This document shows, piece after piece, positions 6,022 through 11,807 of a DNA stretch of 11,807 nt. The position numbers and the translations under genes are program-made. How positions within the stretch are numbered: the stretch's first letter is position 1; each line of letters opens with the position of its first letter. The stretch is from contig JAVHXX010000081.1 in NCBI GenBank assembly GCA_031119595.1, forward strand, positions 1-11,807, given 5' to 3'. The DNA is from Patulibacter sp. Lineage in GTDB: Bacteria > Actinomycetota > Thermoleophilia > Solirubrobacterales > Solirubrobacteraceae. A model generated the notes under the pieces. The model was given only the letters and a program-made list of their open reading frames with translations, was not told where the DNA came from and did no database searches.

Positions 6022-6921
6022 ATGCGCATCGTCTGCCTCGGAGAGGCCCTCGTCGACCTGGTCTGCGAGCGCCCGGTCACCGGTCCCACCGACGTCGATG
6101 CGTTCGTGCCGCACTTCGGCGGCGCCCTCGCGAACGTGGCCGTGCAGGCCGCCCGCCGCGGCGCGGAGGTCGGGATCTGCGGTGGCGTCGGCGACGACCC
6201 CTGGGGCACGTGGCTCCGCGACACGCTCCGGGCCACCGGCGTCGACACCACCGACTTCGTCCTCGAGCGCGGTGGCCGCACCCCGCTCGCCCTCGTCACG
6301 ATCGACGGCCGTGGCGAGCCGAGCTACGCGATCTACGGCAGCACGACCGGCCTCGGGCTCGTCCCCGCCGCCGACCGCATCGCGCCCGCGGTCTCGAAGG
6401 CGGGCCTTGTGCTCCTCACCTCGAACACGCTCCTCGGCGACGCCGAGCGCCGCCTCACCCTCGGCGCCCGCGCCCAGGCGCTCGCGGAGAACAAGAAGGT
6501 CGTGATCGACGCGAACCTGCGCCCGAACCGCTGGCCCGACGTCGCCTCGATGCGCGATGCCACGCTCGAGCTGCTCGAGGGCGCATTCCTGGCGAAGATG
6601 AACGCCGAGGAGGCCACGATCCTCACCGGCGAGGAGGATCCCGTCGGTGCCGCCGAGGCGCTGCGCCGCTCCGTGGCCCGCAACGTCGTCATCACCTCCG
6701 GCGACCGCGGCGCGATCCTGCGCGGCGAGGGTGGGATCGCCCGCGAGGTGCCGAGCCTGCCGGTGGTCGTCCGCAATGCCGCGGGCGCCGGTGATGCCGT
6801 CACCGGCGTGCTGCTCGCCGCCCTATCCGCCTCCGACGGCTACGCCCCGGCCCTGAACGTCGCCCTGCCCGACGCGATGGAGGCCGCCGCGGCCGTGGTC
6901 CAGCGCTGGGGCGCGACCTAG
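6022..6921 (+). CDS. PfkB-family carbohydrate kinase (fructokinase-like)
   Basis: A 299-residue cytosolic sugar kinase of the ribokinase/PfkB fold, transferring phosphate from ATP to a sugar hydroxyl. Visible features: start MRIVCLGEALVDLV, the sugar-binding FGGALANVAVQAARRGAEVG motif (first PfkB signature) near residue 33, KVVIDANLRPNRWP mid-protein, AKMNAEEATILTG, and the anion-hole/ATP motif NAAGAGDAVTGVLL with catalytic Asp258. The first Asp of the usual D-T-x-G-A-G-D is Asn252 here and Thr is Ala253, a variation outside the catalytic base. Length is normal. There is no Shine-Dalgarno; TACGAT eight bases upstream suggests its own leaderless start. Position 18 bp behind the oxidase suggests shared function, perhaps with a sugar-containing amine. 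Fructokinase, a 2-keto-3-deoxygluconate kinase or a fructosamine kinase cannot be told apart here. Confidence 0.92.
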   Translation: MRIVCLGEALVDLVCERPVTGPTDVDAFVPHFGGALANVAVQAARRGAEVGICGGVGDDPWGTWLRDTLRATGVDTTDFVLERGGRTPLALVTIDGRGEPSYAIYGSTTGLGLVPAADRIAPAVSKAGLVLLTSNTLLGDAERRLTLGARAQALAENKKVVIDANLRPNRWPDVASMRDATLELLEGAFLAKMNAEEATILTGEEDPVGAAEALRRSVARNVVITSGDRGAILRGEGGIAREVPSLPVVVRNAAGAGDAVTGVLLAALSASDGYAPALNVALPDAMEAAAAVVQRWGAT

Positions 6922-6953
6922 GCCGTGCGCCGCCCGCGCCCGAGCACAGCCCG

Positions 6954-7733
6954 ATGACCCCCGCGCCGAAGCGCCCGCGCGGCGCGGCGTCGAAGGCGAA
7001 GCCCGCGACCGCCGCCGCGAAGCGCCGCACCGGCCCACAGGTGCGCGGCAAGGCGACGGTGTCACGCGCGGCATGGAAGCGGCCGACCCGCGACCGGGTC
7101 ACGCGCCTGCGCGGGCGGCTCCGCGGCGTCTACGGGATCCCGGTCGAGCGGCCCCACCACGACCCCATCGGCGAGCTCATCCTCACGGTCCTGTCGCAGT
7201 CGACGAACGACCGCAACCGCGACATCGCCTACCTGTCGCTCACCTCGCGTTTCCCGGACTGGGAGGAGGTCCGGGACGCACCGGTCGAACTCGTCGAGGA
7301 GGCGATCCGCCGCGGCGGCATCTCGAAGGTGAAGTCGGCGCGGATCAAGGCGATCCTCGAGGCGATCGGCGACCCGCTCTCCCTGGAGCACCTCGCCGAG
7401 CTCCCGCTGAAGGAGGCACAGGACGAGCTCTGCGCGCTCCCCGGCGTCGGCCGGAAGACGGCCGCGTGCGTGCTCTTGTTCTCGTTCGGGATGGACGACA
7501 TCCCGGTCGACACGCACGTGTCGCGGGTCGGCACCCGGCTCGGACTGTTCCGGCCCGGCGCCCCGCTCGAGGAGCTCCACGACGCGATGCTCGATCTCAC
7601 GCCGACGGGCGCCGCGTGGGAGTTCCACGTGAACCTGCTGCGGCACGGTCGCCGCACCTGCGCGGCGCAGCGTCCGGAGTGCGCGAGCTGCGCGCTGCGG
7701 TCGCTCTGCCCGCGGATCGCCGTCGACGACTGA
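6954..7733 (+). CDS. nth: Endonuclease III, bifunctional DNA glycosylase/AP lyase
   Basis: Base-excision repair enzyme that removes oxidised pyrimidines and cuts at the abasic site. Within 259 residues the glycosylase core spans about 45-252: LTVLSQSTNDRNRD, the helix-hairpin-helix LPGVGRKTA with catalytic Lys168, and VDTHVSRV with catalytic Asp186. Their 18-residue spacing equals that of E. coli Nth K120/D138. The C-terminus carries the 4Fe-4S loop Cys236-x6-Cys243-x2-Cys246-x5-Cys252. Compared with the 211-residue E. coli protein it has about 40 extra N-terminal residues rich in Lys, Arg and Ala (KRPRGAASKAKP and following), plausible as a DNA-binding tail. The start is uncertain: the ATG has no Shine-Dalgarno, and in-frame GTGs lie further in at the VRGKATVS region. 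It starts 32 bp after the kinase and may be co-transcribed with it. Confidence 0.95.
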   Translation: MTPAPKRPRGAASKAKPATAAAKRRTGPQVRGKATVSRAAWKRPTRDRVTRLRGRLRGVYGIPVERPHHDPIGELILTVLSQSTNDRNRDIAYLSLTSRFPDWEEVRDAPVELVEEAIRRGGISKVKSARIKAILEAIGDPLSLEHLAELPLKEAQDELCALPGVGRKTAACVLLFSFGMDDIPVDTHVSRVGTRLGLFRPGAPLEELHDAMLDLTPTGAAWEFHVNLLRHGRRTCAAQRPECASCALRSLCPRIAVDD

Positions 7734-7827
7734 TCAACCGACCGTTCGGCGGGCCTGCGCGGCTCGCGGACCGGCCCGATCGACGCCGCGGCGTTATTGA
7801 GCATCCGACAACTCGATTTGGCGGAGC

Positions 7828-7857
7828 TTGGCACTGTGCGCCTCGTCACCGTATTCT
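7828..7857 (+). promoter_or_regulatory. Promoter of the TetR-family gene
   Basis: TTGGCA (7828-7833) and TATTCT (7852-7857) separated by 18 bp, the best sigma-70-like pair in the window. Transcription would start near 7864, about 40 bases before the proposed TTG codon. This rules out the in-frame GTG at 7859 as a start if the promoter is used. The 7734-7903 gap otherwise holds only GC-rich sequence. Confidence 0.55.
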
Positions 7858-7903
7858 GGTGGCCCGGGTCACGTCCCTACGCCCGCGAACCCTGAGTACT
7901 TCA

Positions 7904-8572
7904 TTGACACCCGCACCACCCGAGCCCCCCACCGGGAAGAAGGCGCGCACTCGGCGAACCCTCCTCGAGGCCGCCGGTGAGCTCTTCGCGAGGAAGGGGG
8001 TCGACGCCACCACCGTCGACGAGATCGCGGAGACCGCCGGCGTGTCGGTCGGGTCGATCTACAAGCACTTCGGCAGCAAGGAGGCGCTCGCGATCGCCTT
8101 CATCGTCGACGCCTTCGTGGTGATGGAGGGCTACCTCGACGAGGCCCACGCCGCCGAGTCGCCGATCCAGCGCGTCTTCAATGCCGGCGAGGCCTACTTC
8201 CGGTTCGCGCAGGAGCAGCCCGTCGCGTGCCGGTTCGCCCTCGCGCGCCGTATGGATCCCGCCGCGGACAGCTCCGGCGACCCGATCACGAAGGCCGTCG
8301 ACAGCCGCATCCAGAAGGCGATCATGCGCATCGCCGCCGACCTCAAGGAGTCGATGCGGATCGGCGAGGTGCCGGTCACCCCGATCGACGAGACGATGGT
8401 GTTCCTGTGGGGTTCGTGGAGCGGCGTCGTCGCGCTGATGATCCGCGCCGACTCCCTCGCGATCCCGCCCGGACTCGCCGACCGCGCCCTGGCCTTCGGG
8501 CGTGCGGCGCTCATGGCCGGCTTCAACGACGCCAGCCACCCCGGCACCTTCCGCACGCCCGCCGAGGCGTAG
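7904..8572 (+). CDS. TetR/AcrR-family transcriptional regulator
   Basis: A 222-residue repressor-type protein. The N-terminal helix-turn-helix spans residues 12-62: RRTLLEAAGELFARKGVDAT, then VDEIAETAGVSVGSIYKHFG and SKEAL, a textbook TetR DNA-binding domain. The remaining helices (about 63-215) make the ligand-binding and dimer part, including FLWGSWSGVVALMI; no ligand can be named. There is no ATG in frame upstream of the domain. TTG at 7904 is the only start codon downstream of the likely transcription start that retains the whole domain; GTG at 7859 would add 15 residues. No Shine-Dalgarno is apparent. It is transcribed in the same direction as nth, 170 bp away, and followed by a hairpin. 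No divergent target gene is adjacent, so its regulon is unknown; self-regulation is likely. Confidence 0.9.
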   Translation: MTPAPPEPPTGKKARTRRTLLEAAGELFARKGVDATTVDEIAETAGVSVGSIYKHFGSKEALAIAFIVDAFVVMEGYLDEAHAAESPIQRVFNAGEAYFRFAQEQPVACRFALARRMDPAADSSGDPITKAVDSRIQKAIMRIAADLKESMRIGEVPVTPIDETMVFLWGSWSGVVALMIRADSLAIPPGLADRALAFGRAALMAGFNDASHPGTFRTPAEA

Positions 8573-8581
8573 CCCTCGATC

Positions 8582-8603
8582 GACGGCCCCCTCCGGGCCC
8601 GTC
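8582..8603 (+). terminator. Hairpin after the TetR gene
   Basis: Arms GACGGCCCC and GGGCCCGTC around CTCC form five pairs, one C-C mismatch and three pairs, beginning 9 bp after the stop. No U tract follows. Confidence 0.4.
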
Positions 8604-8715
8604 TGCAACATCCCGCCCGACTTGGCCGCGTGCGCCAGTTCGGACGGTCCTGTCCGGTCGGGCCGCATCGATCCGTGGACCGCCGAGTTAGAGCAGACAA
8701 CCCAAACGCACCCCA

Positions 8716-8734
8716 CGGGCCGGTCCAGGGCCCG
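8716..8734 (+). other. Hairpin in the leader of the DUF4394 gene
   Basis: CGGGCC and GGCCCG arms around a 7-base loop end 14 bases before the Shine-Dalgarno. A further small pair, CGGAC/GTCCG, lies at 8641-8656. The 187-bp gap 8573-8759 has no convincing -35/-10 pair, so the leader length is unknown. Confidence 0.3.
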
Positions 8735-8748
8735 GTGCGCATCTGCTC

Positions 8749-8753
8749 GGAGG
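8749..8753 (+). promoter_or_regulatory. Strong Shine-Dalgarno deciding the DUF4394 start
   Basis: GGAGG six bases before the ATG at 8760. The reading frame stays open 86 codons further upstream, but this site plus the signal peptide that begins at MSRISRRH fixes the start here. Confidence 0.75.
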
Positions 8754-8759
8754 ATCCAC

Positions 8760-10019
8760 ATGTCACGCATCTCGCGTCGCCACATCGCAGCCGCCATCGC
8801 CCCGTTCGCGCTGCTCGCCACCGCCCCCGCGATGAGCTCGGCCGCGACCGCCTTCTACGGCGTCACGTCCGACAACCACCTCGCGGAGTTCCAGTCCGAC
8901 AACACCACGCAGGCGCCCGCCCTGCCGATCCGCGGCCTCGCCGCCGGCGAGAACGTGGTCGGCCTCGACATCCGCCCGGCCGACGGCCGCCTCTACGGCC
9001 TCACGAACAAGAGCCGCATCGTCGTGATCAACCCGCGCACCGCGACGATCACGTACGTCGGCGACAAGGCCATCGACCCGGCCCTCACCGGCGACAAGGC
9101 CGGCTTCGACTTCGACCCGGTCCTCGACAGCATCCGCGTCGAGACGAACGCCGCCCAGAACCTGCGCATCGATCCGCGCACCGGTCAGCTCCAGGCCACG
9201 ACCACGACGGTCACGCCCACCCCGACGCCCACGCCCGACGCCACCACCCCGACGACGCCGAGCACGACGCCGCAGCCCACGACCGTCAGCACGCCCGGCA
9301 AGGCCGACGGCAACGCCGCATACGCCGCCGGCGACCCGGGCGCCGGCACCGCCCCGAAGATCACGGCCCTCGCCTACACCAACGCGTTCCCGGTCGGCAA
9401 CAGCACCGAGCTGTTCGCCCTCGACTCGGCCCGCAAGACGCTCGTCAAACAGGACCCGCAGAACGACGGCACCCTCCACACCGTCGGCTCGCTGAACCAG
9501 TCCGGCAACCCGATCGCGTTCGACATCGCGGACGGCAACGTCGGCTACGCCGCCATCTCGACGACCTCCGGCGGCACGCGCGTCGGCCTCTACAAGGTCA
9601 ACCTCTCGACGGGTGCCGCCGCGCCGGTCGGTGGCGACAACGTCGTCGGCACGAACCAGCCGATCGTCGCGATCGCCGCCGACGGTGTCATCGGCGACGA
9701 CACCACTGCGCCGAAGCTCTCGGTCGCGTCGTCGTCGACCCAGCTGCGCTCGCGCCTCCTGACCGGCGGCCTGCAGATGACGGTCAACGCGAACGAGGCC
9801 ATCACCGGCACCGCGAGCGTCCGGTACAAGGGCCACACGGTCGGCACCGCCGACGTCGAGATCGACGGCACCGCCGGCAGCGACCGCGTGACCGTGCCGC
9901 TCAGCTCCGCCACGAAGTCGGCGATCCGCGGCAAGAGCCTCGTGGTCACGCTCAAGGTCGACGTCGCCGACGGCGCGGGCAACCGTTCGTCGATCTCGCG
10001 CCCGATCCGTACGCGCTAG
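8760..10019 (+). CDS. Secreted DUF4394 protein with Thr/Pro-rich insertion and C-terminal beta domain
   Basis: A 419-residue exported protein of unknown function. Residues 1-31 are a signal peptide (Ser5-Arg6-Arg7 then Ala-rich core, cut probably after SSA or ATA at 28-31; Tat export possible). Residues about 32-310 match DUF4394, a beta-propeller-like family: FYGVTSDNHLAEF, VVGLDIRPADGRLYGLTN, GFDFDPVLDSIRVETNAAQN with LRIDP, ALAYTNAF, QDPQNDGTLHTVGSL, VGLYKVNLSTGAA. A Thr/Pro-rich linker (about 146-180, with TPTPTPTP) interrupts the domain in a loop right after the LRIDPRTG motif. Residues 312-419 (DDTTAPKLSVASSS... ending PIRTR) look like an Ig/fibronectin-type beta domain of a style frequent in Thermoleophilia exported proteins. 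No membrane anchor or sortase motif is seen. It stands alone, between the TetR gene and the convergent VapBC pair. Confidence 0.9.
   Translation: MSRISRRHIAAAIAPFALLATAPAMSSAATAFYGVTSDNHLAEFQSDNTTQAPALPIRGLAAGENVVGLDIRPADGRLYGLTNKSRIVVINPRTATITYVGDKAIDPALTGDKAGFDFDPVLDSIRVETNAAQNLRIDPRTGQLQATTTTVTPTPTPTPDATTPTTPSTTPQPTTVSTPGKADGNAAYAAGDPGAGTAPKITALAYTNAFPVGNSTELFALDSARKTLVKQDPQNDGTLHTVGSLNQSGNPIAFDIADGNVGYAAISTTSGGTRVGLYKVNLSTGAAAPVGGDNVVGTNQPIVAIAADGVIGDDTTAPKLSVASSSTQLRSRLLTGGLQMTVNANEAITGTASVRYKGHTVGTADVEIDGTAGSDRVTVPLSSATKSAIRGKSLVVTLKVDVADGAGNRSSISRPIRTR
9198..9300 (+). repeat. Low-complexity Thr/Pro-coding tract
   Basis: Degenerate repetition of ACG-CCC/ACC-CCG codons encoding the Thr/Pro linker within the DUF4394 protein. 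Such tracts can vary in length between strains by slippage. Confidence 0.5.
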
Positions 10020-10064
10020 CCGGAACGCCTCCGGACACCAGCTGCGGCGCCACCCCAGCGCCGC
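10020..10064 (+). terminator. Tandem hairpins after the DUF4394 gene
   Basis: Directly after the stop: CCGGA/TCCGG (10020-10034, five-base loop), then GCGGCGC/GCGCCGC (10044-10064, seven perfect pairs, seven-base loop). They lie in the convergent gap with VapC. No U tract. Confidence 0.45.
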
Positions 10065-10102
10065 GTCCCGCGCCGCGTCGCCCCATCTCCGAGGGCGGCG
10101 CG

Positions 10103-10123
10103 GCGCGCTGCGTTTCAGCGCGC
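10103..10123 (-). terminator. Hairpin overlapping the VapC stop codon
   Basis: GCGCGCTG and CAGCGCGC, eight perfect pairs around a five-base loop. The VapC stop codon (10115-10117) lies in the loop and first arm on the coding strand. Likely terminates the vapBC transcript and may also act on the opposite strand. Confidence 0.45.
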
Positions 10124-10501
10124 GGGCACGACCGTGACCTCGCAACGGACCCCCGGCGCCCCGGCGATCCGCGCGTCCGCGGTGACGAGAGGGCAGTCGA
10201 GGGCTTCCGCGACCGCGACGTACGTGGCGTCGTAGGACGTCAGGTTGTCCCGGAGTTCCCACATCCGTTCGAACAGTCCGAACGACGGGTAGCGGGTCAA
10301 TCCGAGTTCCCGGAGGACCGTGAGCGAGCGGAGCGCATCGCGAGTGCTGATGCGCCCGGCGGACGCCTGGCGACGCAACGTGCTCGTCACCTCCGAGTCG
10401 ATCAGGTGAGGCGCGTGGAGGGCACGGCCGGCGAGCGCGGCCTGCGTGGTCGTGTTCCCGGTGATCGCCTCGACCATCGCGGAGGCGTCGACGACGATCA
10501 C
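10115..10501 (-). CDS. vapC: VapC-type PIN-domain toxin
   Basis: A 128-residue PIN-domain ribonuclease, the toxin of a type II toxin-antitoxin pair; family members cut tRNA or rRNA and stop translation. The acidic active-site residues are in place: Asp5 (VVDASAMVEA), Glu37 (LIDSEVTSTLRR), Asp91 (SYDATYVAVAEAL) and Asp109 (LVTADARI). Length is typical. The GTG start at 10501-10499 overlaps the antitoxin stop as GTGA, the classic coupling that keeps toxin synthesis tied to antitoxin synthesis. There is no sign of frameshift or active-site loss, so it should be functional. It converges on the DUF4394 gene. Confidence 0.94.
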   Translation of the reverse strand: MIVVDASAMVEAITGNTTTQAALAGRALHAPHLIDSEVTSTLRRQASAGRISTRDALRSLTVLRELGLTRYPSFGLFERMWELRDNLTSYDATYVAVAEALDCPLVTADARIAGAPGVRCEVTVVPAR

Positions 10502-10719
10502 CGCTCGGCACGCCCCGCGTCGAGGTCGGCGAGGATCGATCCGCGGTCGATCCCCAGATCGGGGAGCGAGGCAAAGAGGTCGGCGTTGCGAGCTCGCCGC
10601 GCGACCTGGCTGAGTTCGCGCACCGCGAAGACGTTGACCGACATCCCGTGGCGGGTTGCGAGCTGCTCCAGCCCCTCGGCGACGTCGTCGGGAACGTTGC
10701 GGAGGTAGAGCGTTCGCAC
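10498..10719 (-). CDS. vapB: VapB-type (FitA-like) ribbon-helix-helix antitoxin
   Basis: A 73-residue antitoxin that neutralises VapC and represses its own promoter. Residues 1-40 look like the ribbon-helix-helix DNA-binding domain: VRTLYLRNVPDDVAEGLEQL as strand and first helix, then HGMSVNVFAVREL as second helix, as in FitA-like antitoxins. The acidic/hydrophobic tail (ILADLDAGRAER) would bind the toxin. I chose GTG at 10719 because homologous proteins begin with this strand, a TAGCAT -10 lies seven bases upstream, and an operator palindrome covers that -10. The in-frame ATG at 10803 would add 28 unrelated residues and place the operator inside the gene. No Shine-Dalgarno, so the mRNA is probably leaderless. 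Confidence 0.88.
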   Translation of the reverse strand: MRTLYLRNVPDDVAEGLEQLATRHGMSVNVFAVRELSQVARRARNADLFASLPDLGIDRGSILADLDAGRAER

Positions 10720-10721
10720 TT

Positions 10722-10741
10722 GCAGAATGCTAGCACTCTGC
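10722..10741. promoter_or_regulatory. vapBC operator palindrome containing the -10 element
   Basis: GCAGAATGCTAGCACTCTGC is a 20-bp palindrome with nine of ten arm positions paired. On the minus strand it holds TAGCAT (10727-10732), seven bases before the vapB GTG, with GTGGAC 17 bp upstream as a weak -35. Binding of a VapB dimer here would block the promoter, the usual autoregulation of such pairs. Confidence 0.6.
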
Positions 10742-10811
10742 TTGCCGTCGTCCACGGCGCACGGCTCAGCCGGCGCCCCACCCGGATCTGAGTCGCCACG
10801 CATAAGATCGG

Positions 10812-10842
10812 TTGTCGAGCGCCGCAGTAGATCTGCTATCTT
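10812..10842 (+). promoter_or_regulatory. Candidate dnaK promoter
   Basis: TTGTCG (10812-10817) and TATCTT (10837-10842) with a 19-bp spacer, in a locally AT-richer stretch (10800-10860). Transcription would begin near 10849, giving a leader of about 60 bases. I see no CIRCE element (TTAGCACTC-N9-GAGTGCTAA) and no HspR/HAIR site (CTTGAGT-N7-ACTCAAG). Confidence 0.35.
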
Positions 10843-10864
10843 GCGACTTAGATTTCAACTGTCA

Positions 10865-10886
10865 CCGCGGCATAGCCATGCCGTGG
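10865..10886 (+). promoter_or_regulatory. Hairpin in the dnaK leader
   Basis: CCGCGGCAT and ATGCCGTGG pair over nine positions (one G-U) around the loop AGCC, ending eight bases before the Shine-Dalgarno. It could modulate translation or mRNA stability. Confidence 0.45.
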
Positions 10887-10894
10887 GAGCAAGC

Positions 10895-10901
10895 AAGGGA
10901 G
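10895..10901 (+). promoter_or_regulatory. Shine-Dalgarno of dnaK
   Basis: AAGGGAG seven bases before the ATG at 10909, a good ribosome site that fixes the dnaK start. Confidence 0.7.
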
Positions 10902-10908
10902 ACCCGGT

Positions 10909-11807
<899 letters not shown>

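Noticed and set aside
7743..7800. GC-rich inverted segments after nth as a terminator
   Set aside because: Only short, broken GGGCC/GGCCC pairing with a long loop; no compact stem.
8502..8759. In-frame upstream extension of the DUF4394 protein by 86 codons
   Set aside because: It overlaps the end of the TetR gene and would bury the signal peptide; a strong Shine-Dalgarno supports 8760.
10731..10738. TAGCACTC, resembling half of a CIRCE heat-shock operator upstream of dnaK
   Set aside because: The second half (GAGTGCTAA after nine bases) is absent; the motif is explained as part of the vapBC palindrome.
10720..10803. Longer VapB starting at ATG 10803
   Set aside because: The extra 28 residues show no family similarity and would contain the operator palindrome and -10; GTG at 10719 matches the usual start of the ribbon-helix-helix domain.

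Overview
The window is about 11.8 kb of very GC-rich DNA (roughly 70% or more by eye) with dense coding and short intergenic gaps. An actinobacterial-type inositol-3-phosphate synthase sits beside a phosphatidylinositol-phosphate-synthase-like enzyme. With a VapBC pair and several genes lacking a Shine-Dalgarno site, this points to a high-GC actinobacterium. The secreted DUF4394 protein has a C-terminal domain of a style common in Thermoleophilia (Solirubrobacterales), so that class is my best guess; this is inference from protein style, not a measured phylogeny.

Left part (1-3402, all on the minus strand, transcribed right to left): an AraC-family regulator (2401-3402) is followed by a three-gene inositol-lipid cluster. 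It comprises a PAP2/Aur1-like membrane enzyme (1535-2308), a CDP-alcohol phosphatidyltransferase that looks like a phosphatidylinositol phosphate synthase (900-1481), and inositol-3-phosphate synthase (1-846, cut by the window edge). Together they could make inositol-3-phosphate, attach it to CDP-diacylglycerol, and dephosphorylate or transfer the head group.

Middle part: a DUF1772 membrane protein (3426 or 3483 to 4016, plus) diverges from the AraC gene across a 23-bp gap that holds a perfect 16-bp palindrome. It converges on a secreted CAP-domain protein (4037-4558, minus). Then come three plus-strand genes in close order: a sarcosine-oxidase-family flavoenzyme (4768-6003), a PfkB-family sugar kinase (6022-6921) and endonuclease III (6954-7733). 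A TetR-family regulator with a likely TTG start (7904-8572) follows.

Right part: a secreted DUF4394 protein with a Thr/Pro-rich insertion (8760-10019, plus) converges on a VapBC toxin-antitoxin pair (10115-10719, minus). VapBC diverges from dnaK (10909 to the window end, plus, truncated).

Two kinds of non-coding structure stand out. First, four genes (at 2308, 3402, 6022 and 10719) have a TANNNT hexamer 6-8 nt before the start codon and no good Shine-Dalgarno, the arrangement expected of leaderless mRNAs. In two of them (araC-like and vapB) that hexamer lies inside a palindrome, suggesting autoregulation. Second, compact GC hairpins overlap or follow several gene ends and look like terminators. 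I see no tRNA, rRNA, CRISPR array, insertion sequence or phage gene.
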